In this document: positions 13,101-25,793 of the stretch, piece by piece
How the letters are laid out: each line of letters starts with the position of its first letter
Position numbering within the stretch: position 1 is the stretch's first letter
Assembly: GCA_022747635.1 (NCBI GenBank)
Contig: JAKTNV010000116.1
Span: 582,001 to 646,000 of the forward strand
DNA: 64,000 nucleotides
Reading direction: 5' to 3'
Source of the DNA: Hetaerina americana
Lineage: Eukaryota > Arthropoda > Insecta > Odonata > Calopterygidae
Notes under the pieces: generated by a model
Told to the model about the DNA's origin: nothing
Databases searched by the model: none
The model's input: the letters and a program-made list of their open reading frames with translations, nothing else
Made by a program: the position numbers and the translations under genes

Positions 13101-16100
13101 AGCCCGTCTTTCCATTCACGTCACCTGTGCACTTTTTTTGCATTGCTTTCAGCTTCGCACTTCGTTCCATTCCGCACACACCAAAGCTGCATGTGACCTC
13201 AGCGGAGATCAACACGAAAGCGTTCCGTTATGCCGCCATTGTACTAGGTTATCATCGCTTTTCGTTATTTTATTGGTTTTTTTGATGCCTCGTAAATTAT
13301 ACCCGTCATTTTTGACTCTTATAGTAGCCCAATCATCGTCCTGTTCCAATTTGTTTCATGATCGCTGGTATATTTGCCTAAAGTTTTGAGTGAAACCATA
13401 CGAGTCTTCTATCGACCTATGACATTATTTGCGTCGAACAATTGTTTCCAGTATTATTTGCAATGGAGGTTGTTCATTGCCGTGTCGTTCGGGGCTTAGG
13501 AGCAGAGAGGTGTTAATTAACGAGAAATCACGTCACTGGACAGTGATTTCTCTGGGTTCATCTATTCTGGTACATTACTGATAATAAATATTGCAAGTCC
13601 AAGGGTAATCCTTTTTGATATTATGTTTTTATTGCCTCATAAATCCAATTAATTTTGCGTAACTTTCAATTAATTTTGCGTACATATATGCATACATATA
13701 TATGTTCCGCATTTAAAAATTATTGAGTATTTTCGCAATCTTGGGGCATAAGGTACACTGCGATTTCCTTGCCAGCTAACATTCCTGTTAAAATACATCT
13801 ACCCCTAAGGAGAAGCCTAAGAAACAATCTAGATTTTTCAATTGTCTCATTTACCTGACGCCCCTCACTTTACGTTGTTGCCATTGGGGCGAGGTCCACA
13901 TGACTCAAGGAAGAGATTATGGCCAGAGGAGAAGCGGACTAGGCGTCCACGCTTATCTATCTATCCCTCCCGTTCCCAGCCCCCTCCGCCCCCCACCTCA
14001 TTCCCCCGACCGTCTCCCCAAACTCCCGTCCACCAACCAGTCAGTGTCGTCGTTCCAATTGCTCGCTGTTTTTCACCCGCTCGAGAAATAGTATCCCTCC
14101 CCACGCGGACGGTCGCCGGCGGCGCTTGGGAGGATGGCAATCGTGCACCCGCTAGCCGAGGGCTGCGCTCCGGCGCCTTGCTGTTCCATCTATTGACGAC
14201 ACATGTCGAGATTTCGGATAATAATGGAATCGCAATTGCATTTCATAAGCCATTCCTCCTCTCTTTATTCGTTTGGAAATGAGGAATGATCGCGGAGTCA
14301 TTGCACGGCAGCAACTATTTCTTGAATGATAGCAGTAAATCATTTGAAGCATTTTGGGCATATTTATGTCTTCCTGGGAAAACTGCATTAATATTTTGAA
14401 CATTTAAATGATTCATTGTGCGAAGACTATGGAGGGGAGCCAATGCTTGATGATAAATATTGCAAAAATCATATATTTGTTAAGTATCAATCAGTCATTT
14501 TAAGAGTTATTGAACATTAATGTATTATTTTCCGGAAGTTGGATTTATATTTTGTAACTTTCAATGATTCAGTCAATACTGTTAGTATGGTACCTCCTGA
14601 GGTCTCTAACGTTTCTTGTTGCGCATTTGAAGGAATGATGACAATGGGATTGCGTGGTCATGCCTTTGAAAATGAAATTCCAGAGCCGTTAGTATTGAAC
14701 TACGTAGCCTTAAGATTCGTCCGCTTTACTTTAACGACAGTGCGAACAAAGGTTTTCATAGCGGCTAGCACAAAATTAACAGAGCAATAAGAAAAACATA
14801 AAAGACTTTATTTGACCAGCCCTAGCACCTTTAGGACGCCATGCTTACCTATATCCCTTTGAAATGGCCAAAAATTATATCTCCACATCTGAGCTACGTC
14901 ACACGCTTTTCATGTAACAATTAGGAAGAAAGTGAAGTTTAGCGGGCATAACTTCAGGATTCCATTTGAATCTTTCAGATGTCTCGTCAAGGGCCATTTC
15001 GTCACGAGGGAAATAGTACTCCTCGCGTGCCGTGCCCTAAATTCGCCACCACTACTGCCATAATAACTCGCCGGAGTCTCAATGTTATGTGATGCAAATG
15101 CACTCTCGACGAGTCATAGGAGACGGTTCAGCACCCATTCATAAGATAGGGCTCTCTCTTCATCAGTGCAACCAGTTGATTCCGCTCGTAAATTCTTGTT
15201 TTTGGGCCATCCAGTGCACCTAAGAGTCTTTGAGAAAAGGAATTTAGACATCAAAGACACCCACATTTTTTTAAATTTTCGTGTACCGTAAAAACGGTCT
15301 CTTTTTTCCTAAGTTGCGCGTCAGATTCATCCTTAATCTATATTTACGACTTCCTGCTCCAGTTCTTTTGAGGAGGAAGCAGAGGAAGGGGGTGTGTGCG
15401 GGGGAGAGATGGTGGAGGGGCGGGAGAGGACTGGAAGGAGGAGGGAAAGGAATAAAATGTGAATCCAGGAAATGCGCTGGAAAGTGTTAACGAAAATATT
15501 CTGAAGCGTAACTGCCTTCATACTGGTTGCATGAATTCCTTTCCCTCTCCTATCCCTCGCACCACTCGCTCCCTACGGAGGCATACAGAAACAAACCCTT
15601 TGTGCCGGAAGGGAAGAGGTGGGGGTCTGTGGGAGGGAGGGGGGGGGATGAGGGGGAAAAAAACTTCGATGGAATCCAAAATCCAGGCCTTCACTTTTTT
15701 CTCCTCCAGCTCCTCCCTTGGCTTCCAAGAGAGAGAGAGTCTTATATTTACCGCAGCCGTCCGAAGCTTCTTTGGCGTTTAACATCGGATGGGTCTTATT
15801 AGAAGCAATAAAACCAATGCTTTCCCTCCGTCACCTCGACATTCTTCCCTCGCTCTTTCCCTTTCTTTTCGGTTCGTCCCTCATTTCCTCTCCACCACCG
15901 CCCTCCCTCTCTCTCCCGCCATTCCCTCGCTTCCCTCTCCAGTAGTGCGCCCGTGGACTTGGTCGTTCGCCGCGGACGTTCCCCATTCACCATCCGGCAG
16001 GGAATGAAACGACATGAAAGGGCGCTCTCCACGGGAGTCGCACTCGAATTGATGGGAAGATTAAGGCACTACTTTTAAGTAGCGGGTTAGTCAGAATATA

Positions 16101-17830
16101 AGGAGTGTTACTCTGTCATAAATTCACCTGCTTGTGGGTCGTATTTTAGATGCATTCTTGAAACTTCGTAGGAGAAAGATATTCTGGTGTTGAAGGTTGA
16201 TATGAAAATGTAGCTGAGGATTTTTTTTGGGACATTAGCTTTGATACTTTTTTGAATTGAACTTTAATTCCACACCTGGGTTGGGTAGCTACGAGATGAA
16301 CTGGGGAAAGCTTTGAGCTAACTGGATTAGATCGGGTTTAAATTGCGGTGATATTCCTGCGCTTAACCTGTATTTTAATTATCAGATTACCACAGTGAAC
16401 CAGAAATGGCACATGCAAAGAATAGATTCCATGCATCCTGCATAAATAATTTAAGTCACGGTACTTGCAGTCACTTAACGTCGTCACTTACGCGGCCGTT
16501 AGAACAATAGGGTGCATGGCCAAGATTAATGAGAGGTCTTCTTGTCGGCAGAATTATTCGTGCTGATGACTTATGACTGTATCTGAATTCAGTGCCATTT
16601 TAATATCAGTTTAAATCTAATTTAGAAAGCATGAAAAGTACAGCCTACTGCTAAAACTTTTAAAATTAATGCGTTTTTTTAAAGAATCTTTAAATGATTT
16701 CATATTTGATTGTATTTATTAAAATTTTCAGTCTACTATATTTGAACAGATATAAATAAAATTGGAAAGATATGTTGACATATATATTCAACATGAAGTT
16801 CGTTCACAATGTGTAAAATTATCCTCTGTTAAGGTTAAGGAGTATGTTATGCATGCATCAGCAGTTACACTTTCATCTTCAAAGTCGCTCATGCTTGCAC
16901 TTAGACCTCTAAAATGTACAGTTATCAATGAGGAATATTTAAAGCTGCCAACTTTCTCCCTTGCTTGGGTTCTTTTTCAGAAATCACTGACCAAATACGG
17001 CTGTTTTTTAAATGCTCAAATGACCAACTATCATCTTGCAGCCCCGAGAATGACAGCATTGTAAAGTTGCTCACTTGGTATTTTAATGTAATCGATTGGA
17101 ATGTGCATTACATTGTAAAGGCTTTTAAAAAGCATCGTTTTTGTGCCGCACTTCTTAGAAAATTTTGTTACAGCTTGTTAAAAGGGGATGCTAAATGACC
17201 GACCGAAGATACTTGACGTAATTCCCTCCGGCGAAAGAAAAAATCACCAAAATGGATTTTATCAAAGACAATAGCGATCATAAATTTTATTTTTTAGGAA
17301 ATGAAAGCTAAATTTACGAGCGTGATCGAAAGCACGTAAGACGCATCACTTTACACCTTGAATAAGGACGTAATCAGTTTCATATGTAGACTAAAAGCAA
17401 TCATTTGCGTCCAGTTAAGCGTGTCTTTGGAGTCACTCCAATCCAAGGTTTCAAATCCATGACGTACCATCTTTTTCCATAAAAGGTTTGACTTTTTTTA
17501 TTGCTCCCCATACGAGATCAGAAATGAATATTTCAACATCGTAATTCTATTTAAAACGCTGAAATGGAATTTATTTTTTTCTTGCGAGTTCCTCCGTAAT
17601 AATTGTTATTGTTAAGGACGAACGTTTACACCGTGTGGTCTTGTACGGTTTTAATCTGTAGGGGTGTGACAATTATTGAAGTTTTTAGTCAAAGATGAGG
17701 TAAGATAGAAATCGCGTCGCCTCTGGTTCCAGAACGATTTTGGGTCAGCCAGGTATTTTGGTGGAAGGGGAGATGGGTGACGAAATTTAGCCTCGACTCA
17801 TAGAACCAGAGCAGGTGGTGGGCAAAAATC
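10171..17830. other. No gene seen; anonymous DNA
   Basis: AT-rich, mostly unique-looking sequence without supported genes. Small points: a two-copy 14-base tandem duplication around 11220-11247; pyrimidine-rich tracts at 12890-13080 and 13960-14040; purine-rich tracts at 15360-15450 and 15600-15660; a pyrimidine-rich tract at 15840-15945. Frames over these tracts are Pro/Ser/Arg-rich and show no domain. Confidence 0.4.
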
Positions 17831-17869
17831 TGTCATTTGGACTTCCCCCTCGGCCGTTGTGCTATCACA

Positions 17870-18070
17870 GCCCCCGGCCTATCTACCCGATGGCGTAACG
17901 AGGGCCACGGAACTCCACGGCATTCCAATGCACGCGCACAGATGGCGAAGAGCCGACGCGGGATTGTCTCCGCCGACTGCGAGTATGAATATCGCCCAAA
18001 ATGATCGCAGCCGCCAGGGATCGAAATCCTCACGCCACGCCGTTGAGCCAACCGGCCCTCTCCCCGATTG
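17870..18070 (-). repeat. Possible tRNA-like SINE fragment
   Basis: On the minus strand, GGTTGGCTCAACGGCG (about 18055-18040) resembles an A-box region. The stretch GATTTCGATCCCTGG (about 18029-18015) resembles a B-box, placed as in a tRNA head. The arms are not clearly paired and no other copy is visible. It could be chance in a CpG-rich stretch. Confidence 0.3.
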
Positions 18071-19020
18071 CCCGCATCCAGTGGGCAGGACTCCCTTCAT
18101 TCCTCCAAATTCCCGCAACAAACTCCCCCTCGCTCCGCCTCCGTCTCTCCTCTTTTCCCAAATTTTCCGCGCTTTCCAATCCAATTCCATTTTTTTGCGC
18201 TGAGCTCAAAAAACCGCGCACGCCCACGTTTCGGACGGGATCGAGGGAAGCGTGGCAGAAGGGGAGGGGTGGTGGAGCGTTGGTTCCGCGGTCAGCGCCG
18301 TGACCGGAAGCATCGCGGAGGAGGCGGTTAGGGCCCCGGCCGTGCGGGCCACGCGGCGCCGTCGGCCGCCCCTGGGGCACCTTTCGAGGACAGGGCCGGG
18401 AGGAGGAGACGGATTGGGCGTGGGAAGTAGGGGATGAGGTGGGAGGTAGTAGGGCAATGCAAGGATGATGGCAGGGCTGTGAAATTAGGCGGGGGAGGAA
18501 ATGCCCTGTCTCGTGGAACCGGGAGTTGTTGCCTCAGCCGTTGAAGTCACTGCCGTACATAATTCAATTCACAGTCTTAGGAAATGCTGGGAGCACTTCC
18601 TCCCTTATTTTGGATTTCCACTATCCGTGGTTTGCCACTGACCAGGTTTCATTTCACTTGCCCCACCGGAATAGGTAGAGAGGGAGTACGGGATGCCGAA
18701 GCCATAAATCGACTATTCGAAGACGTTTTCTGAACGGTGAAACTAATATGTGATTCCATATAAGCCGAGGTAATGCTAATATTCTGCTAACATCAGTTTT
18801 ATTGATTTTGATTTCTCTTTATTTACAGAAGAGAGTGTCGGCCCAATTCTATCTATGGATTGCATCCTTGACTAAATACTTTAGTATTTTCCATTTAGTT
18901 TCCATAACTTCTTTTAATCTTGCTAACATGGTCTTTTTAACATATCGTTAATGATTTTACGATGAACGAACTCTTTGTGAACATTAAGCCTAATATTATA
19001 AATCACCATTTCTTTATCCG
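18071..19020. other. CpG-rich island then anonymous DNA; no gene seen
   Basis: About 18190-18450 is dense in CG dinucleotides and purine-rich; frames on both strands are open but low-complexity. From 18450 on it becomes ordinary AT-rich DNA. A promoter-type CpG island is possible but no exon is recognisable next to it. Confidence 0.35.
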
Positions 19021-19068
19021 ACTTATAACGAGGAACGCCATATGAATATGGCGTTCCTCGTTATAAGT
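19021..19068. repeat. Perfect palindrome, 23-bp arms, 2-base centre
   Basis: Bases 19021-19043 are the exact reverse complement of 19046-19068, with only GA between them. Each arm begins ACTTATAACGAGGAACG on its outer side. No poly-T tract or coding frame explains it as a terminator. It could be the two ends of a deleted inverted-repeat transposon, or a cruciform-forming site. Confidence 0.9.
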
Positions 19069-21302
19069 GGCTATGTTCATGGGTGTAAGTGAAGGTCACA
19101 AAGTGAAGGAGTGGTAACGCGGTGGGTACCCTGGGTGGGGGTCTCGGGATCACATCCATTTGACTCTGGGCATCTTCAATCTTACGGAGGAAATGGGTGG
19201 AAGTTGAAAAGATAGGAGTTTGCGGGGTCACCGGTAAGGTAAGGGAACCTCTGACCTGGGACTTGCGAACGTTTTTCTTGGGATCCCTTAATAGGGATTG
19301 CTGGCGGAGGAAGAAGATGTTCCTATTTTGGGGTCAAAGCATGAATAAACGCATTTATGCATCTTCCGCTATCGGGGAAGGAGGTCTGTTCGTCACACAC
19401 GCGCGAATCCGCGAAGAATGGAGAGAGTTTCGTGTCTGTTTCGTGTTTCAGTAGTCGGGTGAGAACGAAAGCGAGGGGATTTTTTTCGACCTTGGGTCTT
19501 GAATTGGAAAATGAACTTCTCGCGGTGCACCTGCTTGAAGAGGGGATGTTGTTTTTAGAATATTCACTCCTCCGGAAGGTTGCCCACTCGTCAAATGATC
19601 GAGATAACCTTTCAGTAATCACATCCCGCTTCCCGTTCGCCTTGTTTCGATTCGCGCGATTTTTGCAGCAGGCCAAGCGGATGCTCGTTTATTTGAAAAT
19701 TTAAAAAGTCCTAGCCACCACTTGATTTGAGACACGTTAATATTGATTCAAATAGATGCATGTCCTCGGTGATGTTAATCTTCTCCATTACAACTAATTT
19801 GACTCCCGTTATTTCAAAATAATATTGGAATTTTATCTCGAGAGTTCATCCCAATACAGAAAGAAAACATTTTGTCTGGGCAAAGCGTTTATCACGGCTA
19901 TAACTGGCGGTAATTTTTATAAACAAAACTAAGAAATGATCAACAAGTACAGATCTTAAGAATTATTGATAATTTCTTTGTAGTTTCAACATTTAATGCT
20001 CACAACAATTCTCTAGTGATGCTTTGATAATTCTCTGGCCATCATGTTGTGCTGAATGACCAGGATAATTTGGAGTCACATCCCATGATCCTAATTGGCC
20101 AGAGTATTGGTGAAGCTCTAGAAGTAATTTCAACGAATGCAAAAAATTTCATTAGTTTTCACTAAATATTTGGATTTTCCCCGAATGTATTGAATTTACC
20201 TTTGCAAAGCTGACTCGTGCAACTCCTCTAACCTTTATTTTGGCAACATTCCATGGCAGTGCCAAATTGGTCGTTGATATCTCCAAGTGATCAGTGGCAC
20301 AAATCTGAATATGCAGCGGTTTTTGACTCAACACGAGGTCACATTGATCAATTACCTTCATAAAACTGGTTGAAAATGAGTATAATAAAGTTATTGAGAA
20401 AATTTATTAATTTTTGATTAAAAATATGTTTTCTTTGTAAATCTTCGCTAAAATCTGGGTTTGAAATCGGTTCCAATGGTATCGTGGAGTTTTTTCTATC
20501 TTTGTAATTTTGATATTCGGTTATGCCTATGTTCCGAGAGAGTTTTTTGTTTCAGCACAACTGTAATAGTAGCACAGTGTACAAATAAAGACAATGGAGA
20601 AATCGAACGGAAGCTAAACATTTAAACGCATGATTTAGGGAATCTTTTTTATTCAAGAATGTTCGGTAATAATTTTGCCATCATTTAGAAGGAAATGAAA
20701 AAATAAATGTCCTCCAGGTGAATATTTACAACCTCAAACTTTAAATTTTTAAATTTAGATATTGAGTTCAATAAAATCTCTAAAGATCTTATGATAATCA
20801 TTGGTAGAGTAACTTATAGCTAAAACATTCATTTTTTCGCATCTGCTGCGAAGTCTTGACCTCAAGTTGTGAGCAAAATTAATTGCATTCATTTGAGCAA
20901 CCGATCCAACTGGCGACCTGTTATTTGTAGACATATTACAGTACGCTTTTTTGTCGTTCTATGGAATAATGCATTAATACTTTCCCGGACGTCCGAAAAA
21001 ACTTATTTTCCTTACTTTAGATTGGAAATTGAAAAATAGAAAGAATGAAATTCGGAGATTCGAGATCAAGGATTTAAAAAAATCATGTTCACTTACCAGA
21101 AAAATAAGAATGACAGTAGTAAATCTTTGATGGTTGATGCAATGGCCACTAGAGATATTTAAGCTCTCCAAATCCACCAGATCCAGAGGAGGTAAACAAA
21201 CAGTAACACTGCTAGTAATATCAATCCACTTTTAGACTTCCAATCCGTCACTTGTCGAGAAAACGGTCCACGGCTAGGTTTTCCACCTTCTCCTGCAATG
21301 GC
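19069..21302. other. No gene seen
   Basis: Ordinary sequence, GC-moderate to about 19700 then AT-rich to 21300. The longest frames (about 115-117 codons on opposite strands at 19323-19704) overlap each other and show no domain, so I do not call them. Confidence 0.4.
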
Positions 21303-22620
21303 TCAACTTAGTAATAAACTGAAACACCACGCGCACCGGCCAAACTTTTTCACCTCAGATGACAGCCACTCAGCAATGAAATCACCATGGTTATTCCGCC
21401 GGCGTGCATAAATCAATCTTCGGCTGCGCCGCAGCGAAACGTTTGTTCCTCGGGAGCAACTCCCGCCAATGATCCGCAGGAACTCTCCTTCCTCGCCCAG
21501 GGGATGGAGCGAAAAATTAAAAGTAAAGCAAAAACACACGCCCCTGCTATCCGAGTGCCGGTAGAATTGTGAAGATCGGCTTCCGGCAGGGATGGACGCC
21601 GGGGAACAAGCGTGAGATAGCACCTCGCTATGAGCTTTGAAAAATCTATTCCCGGCCCGGTTGTATCTTCTTCCCCGTGGGCGGAAAAAAATTGGACCGC
21701 GACGCGGGAACAAAACGGATGTATCGCGAGCAGCTCCGGGCTTGCACCCCTTGCCGCCTCCCTCCCTGTCTCGCGAGAATTTCACAGAGGGTCCCAAGGA
21801 TCGCTTAGCGGTCCGAAAACAAGGAAATCCCTCCTCGGGCACTCGCAAAACAAACACAAGCACACACCGGCGTCCGAAAAGCGCGCGCCTCCCGAAGTAA
21901 AAGAGCGAGCGACGGACGCGGAAATAAAAATAAAAACAGCTCGCGTATCGGCACAGACTCAATCTCTCTCTACCTCCCCCCGGGTACAAGCAAGTGCTCC
22001 ACTTCCCCCTTCTCACTATTTCTTTTCCCTTTCTCTCCCTCTAAGTTGCCTATCTTAACCGTCGCTCCGCTCACCAACGTCTGACAGGCCTACCAGCTTG
22101 TATCCCATTACGACGCGAGAAACGTACCCCTCTCTCGCCTTCCCCTCCGGACGGAGGAGCGCGCTAAACCGAGAGGGCTCTCCCAAGCGGACCCCTCTCT
22201 CTCTCCTCCGTCCCCCCTCGCACCACACAATCCTCCCCCTCAGTCTCCTACTCCTCCCACTCCGCCCGCCAGCCGCAGAGACGTCCTCCCACCTTTCTCC
22301 CACCCTCTCTCCCCCTCCCCCCCCACACCTCTTTCGCCGTCCCGCCCTTCTGCCGACCTCCCCCATTGCGCAGGAGGGAGTGAGATTCAAGAGCCACGAG
22401 GTATCGTGCGGTCTCCTCGTCGGCTACCCTTCCCGCACCGATAGATGTATGGGCAGGGTACTCGGGCATCCCCCTTCCTCGCCCCTCCCTCCCCTTCTTC
22501 TCCTCTCCCCCATCTTCCTTTCTCCGACTTCCTTTGTTTTCTTGGTCATCTCCTCCCCCTTCCCTACCCATCCTATCTGCAACTCGGTCCCGCAAATGTT
22601 TGCCTCGCTGAAAATGAGAT
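21303..22620. other. CpG-rich island, possible promoter region
   Basis: This stretch is markedly richer in CG dinucleotides than its AT-rich flanks and shifts into a pyrimidine-rich block at 22100-22590. It supports long frames on both strands (237 codons minus, 142 and 189 codons plus). The encoded residues are Arg/Ser/Pro/Gly-biased without domains, which is what CpG-rich DNA gives by chance. An unmethylated promoter or first exon is conceivable but unproven. Confidence 0.4.
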
Positions 22621-23562
22621 CTAAAAGAGCGGCTGCTGATACGCTGTTTGAAAAGTTCCTGGTCTGATTTTTCTACACGCTGGTAACAGGCAGTTAGGCC
22701 ATCCTCTGGAAACGTGCGAGATAATTATGCACGTAGAGGTAAAAATCACCCCAAAGGAATGGTACAGTGGTTACTAAGAATCCACATAATTAATATTATG
22801 ACAGAAATTAAATCACGAGCCACTCAATGTTCAATGCTCTGCAATGAATCCGTCCGAAATGCAATGAGCAGCGAGGACACATAGAAGCACGCCCGAGGGA
22901 TGCAGGTGGGTCGTGGATTCAAGGCTCCGTTCGACGAATCGGTTTTCTGCCGGAACAATAATAAAAAAGGCATTCTCTTAATGCTAATGTAACCATTTTA
23001 AAATGATCATGATCTGGAATACACTGAAGAAAAAAACGCAACGACTGAACATATCTTTTTGGGTATAATTCCTAAATGATGAATCCTCTCTGATTATATA
23101 ATTTCCAAAATACGCGAAGCATTAACCATTTCTACCAATGATATTATACAACTACGATAAATACTAACATTATGTTGAAGATATATTCTGTTGGTGGAGT
23201 ATTCAACGGAAAATAACCTCATTTAGTACAATTTATCGAGCCACCCCTAACTGGAGTCCAATTTACTTCCAGTTTTTCTGGTCTCCTACCACGTATATTT
23301 TCTCCTTTCTTTGTCATTCTAAGTGTTGCGCACAATGGTTTAAAACTCAATATTTCCTTATTAACCATAAAGGATTGGTAAATTTTATAGTTGGGAAACA
23401 TAATTTCTACGATTTCTCGTCAAATGCTGCTCATTTTTTCTTTCTTCGGTCTTTATAAAATGTGTAACCTAGCTTCACTAATGAACAATTCAGCATAGTT
23501 ATCTATACATACAAACACACACGGACATATACATGTTTAAACATATATATACACATAAGGGG

Positions 23563-23566
<4 letters not shown>
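22621..23566. other. No gene seen
   Basis: AT-rich anonymous sequence leading to the first (TA)n array. Nothing recognisable. Confidence 0.4.

Positions 23567-23641
<75 letters not shown>
23567..23641. repeat. (TA)n microsatellite
   Basis: About 37 uninterrupted TA units. It abuts a Penelope-type tail sequence and the fold-back that follows. Frames reading poly-Ile-Tyr here are artefacts. Confidence 0.97.
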
Positions 23642-23643
<2 letters not shown>

Positions 23644-23673
23644 TTTCGTAGACGTAACACGGAAGTGCCGAAT

Positions 23674-23934
23674 AGTACATTACACAGTAACAAACAATAT
23701 ACAGGTATAAACACAAAAAAAGGAACACTCACACGTTATTTCTTGATACTTTCGACGGCATTCTATTCCGTCTTCATCGGAAGATAGAGAAGTAATAATT
23801 ATTACTTTACTATCATTATTACTTCTCTATCTTACGATGAAGACGGATTAGAACTCCGTCGAAAGTATCAAGAAATAACGTGTGAGTGTTCCTTTTTTTG
23901 TGTTTCTATATTGTTTGTTACTGTGTAATGTACT
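23674..23934. mobile_element. Fold-back 1: inverted pair of Penelope-type 3' tails
   Basis: Bases 23674-23799 are a near-perfect inverted copy of 23815-23934, with one small indel (extra CAGGTATA on the left) and a few substitutions. Single copies of the same sequence occur at 32720-32876 and at 42834-42945; the latter is the tail of a Penelope-like element. Each arm contains CGATGAAGACGG...CCGTCGAAAG, a short stem flanked by CGATGA and GAAA. Both outer ends run into (TA)n. I read it as two Penelope-type tails joined head to head. Confidence 0.75.
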
Positions 23935-24150
<216 letters not shown>

Positions 24151-24183
24151 CAATCACGAGCGGCACAATAATGGGCTGACACA

Positions 24184-24393
24184 ATATAACACAAATAGAA
24201 TAGAATAGCAACATTTAAAAGGACACTCACACGGATAATTGTTCGAGCTTTCGGCCCTCTCAGAGGCCTTCTTCAAGGCCTCTTGGAGGCCTCCAAGGCT
24301 TCTTGAAGGCCTCTGAGAGGGCCGAAAGCTCGAACAATTATCCGTGTGAGTGTCCTTTTAAATGTTGCTATTCTATTCTATTTGTGTTATATA
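24184..24393. mobile_element. Fold-back 2: about 89-bp perfect inverted arms
   Basis: Arms 24185-24273 and 24305-24393 are reverse complements around a 31-base centre that is itself partly palindromic. Each arm carries, reading outward, GAAGGCC...GGGCCGAAAGCTCG and then the GTGTGAGTGTCCTTT stretch that resembles the GTGTGAGTGTTCC of fold-back 1. The right end runs directly into TATATATA and the mariner insertion at 24398. Confidence 0.8.
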
Positions 24394-24397
24394 TATA

Positions 24398-25727
24398 CTA
24401 CATTGATCAAAAATTTCCCGGAATTTATTCAGAAAATTAAAAATACAAGTTTATTCATCTAAATCTATATTGTCCCCTTCAAAGTAATCCCCATCGACTG
24501 CAACACACTTATGCCAGCGCTTGATCCAATCCTCGAAACATTTTTTATATTCGGTTTTCGGTATGTCCATCAGTGCTTCCTGCGATTTTTCCATTACTTC
24601 CTCTCGGCTGCTAAAACGCGTTCCCCGTAATGGTTTTTTAACTCGATTGAACAGAAAGAAGTCACAGGGAGCCAAATCAGGTGAATTCGGTGGCTGTTGG
24701 ATGGTATTTGTTGCATTTTTCGTCAAAAAATTAGGAATAATGATAGCACTGTGCGACGGTGCGTTATCATGGTGCAAAATCCACGAGTTTTCTGCCCACA
24801 TTTCTGGTCTCTTTCGGCGAATTGCTTCACGCAAACGTCTCATAACGCCCAAATAATACTCTTTGTTTACTGTCTGGCCTTCTGGCAAAAATTCATGATG
24901 CACTACACCGTTGTAATCCATGAAAACCGTCAGCATTGCCTTCTTTTTTGACTGAAAACGACGTGGTTTTTTTGGTCTCGGCTCATTTGGTGAACGCCAT
25001 TCACTTGCCTGATGTCTGGATTGCGTGTCGTACTCATAAACCCACGTCTCGTCTCCAGTAATGATCCTTTTGATGAATGTGGGATCGGATTCAGCCTCGC
25101 AAATCATGTCTTTTGCGACGTCAACACGGTCTCTTTTTTGCATGAAATTGAGGTATTTTGGGTCCAACTTTGCTGCTACACGACGGAAACCCAAATCATT
25201 AACCACAATGTCTTGGGCGGATCCATAGGCAATGTTCAAGTCCTCCGCTATTTCTCTGATGGTTAATTTGCGGTTATTGACCAACATTTCTTTTACTTTA
25301 TCAATTTTTTCACCGACTTTCGATGTCGATGGTCTGCCACTGCGTTCATCATCTTCGATTGACTCACGACCACTTCTGAACCGTTCGTGCCACTGGTAAA
25401 CGACCGTTTTTTTAGAGAATCGTTGCCGAAACACTTTTCCAACATTTCCAACGTCCGTGCGCCACTAAATCCGTTTTTTACGCAAAATTTAATACAAGTT
25501 CGTTGTTGCAAATTTAAATCCATTTCTGCAATTGTAAAAAATCGCCAACACACACAGAGATAGATGTACTCTTGGCTACGTAACTTTTGCAAATGTCAAG
25601 TTATGACACTAAGATTTAAAGGGAATATCAACAACAGATGTACCAATTTAACAAAAAAAACAGAACTCAAATCGGAACGATGGGAGCGCCACACGGTGGT
25701 TATTCCGGGAACTTTTTGATCAAGGTA

Positions 25728-25728
<1 letters not shown>
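24398..25728 (-). mobile_element. mariner transposon, nearly intact, inserted in (TA)n
   Basis: A 1331-bp element bounded by 27-bp terminal inverted repeats (24398-24424 and 25702-25728; 25 of 27 match; outer bases CTACATTGATCAAAAA and CTACCTTGATCAAAAA). Each end is flanked by TA, the invariant mariner target duplication. The insertion lies within (TA)n, so the exact duplication cannot be separated from the repeat. One transposase gene on the minus strand fills it. Structure and coding potential are preserved apart from a single frameshift, so this is probably a young copy. Confidence 0.95.
24451..25523 (-). pseudogene. mariner transposase (DD34D), single frameshift
   Basis: The reading frame opens at ATG 25523-25521 (MDLNLQQRT...) and, after one shift, continues to a stop at 24451. 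It would be about 357 residues, close to the usual 345-355. The N-terminal half holds the paired helix-turn-helix, including YQWHERFRSGR and DDERSGRPS. The catalytic triad is complete: D in TGDETWVYEYD, D in HHDNAPSH, D in SPDLAPCDFF, with 34 residues between the second and third. The C-terminus WIKRWHKCVAVDGDYFEGD is typical of mariner. The break is at a run of seven A (sense strand) at about 25408-25414, where one A is missing; polymerase slippage or a sequencing error are both possible. The enzyme would bind the inverted repeats and excise and insert the element at TA. Confidence 0.93.

Positions 25729-25787
<59 letters not shown>
25729..25787. repeat. (TA)n microsatellite
   Basis: Right-hand continuation of the TA tract into which mariner inserted; it ends at the start of an RTE 5' end fragment. 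Confidence 0.97.

Positions 25788-25793
<6 letters not shown>

Noticed and set aside
19323..19704. Overlapping 115- and 117-codon frames on opposite strands
   Set aside because: Both cannot be favoured, neither has a domain, and no splice-supported context is visible.
21303..22016. 237-codon open frame on the minus strand
   Set aside because: Longest frame without a transposon motif, but it lies in CpG-rich DNA, is Arg/Ser/Gly/Phe-biased, has long frames opposite it, and shows no domain.
23833..23880. Complete hammerhead with full stem III and stem I
   Set aside because: I looked for a partner to the bases after GAAA and for stem I pairing, and found none; only the core-like block and stem II are visible.
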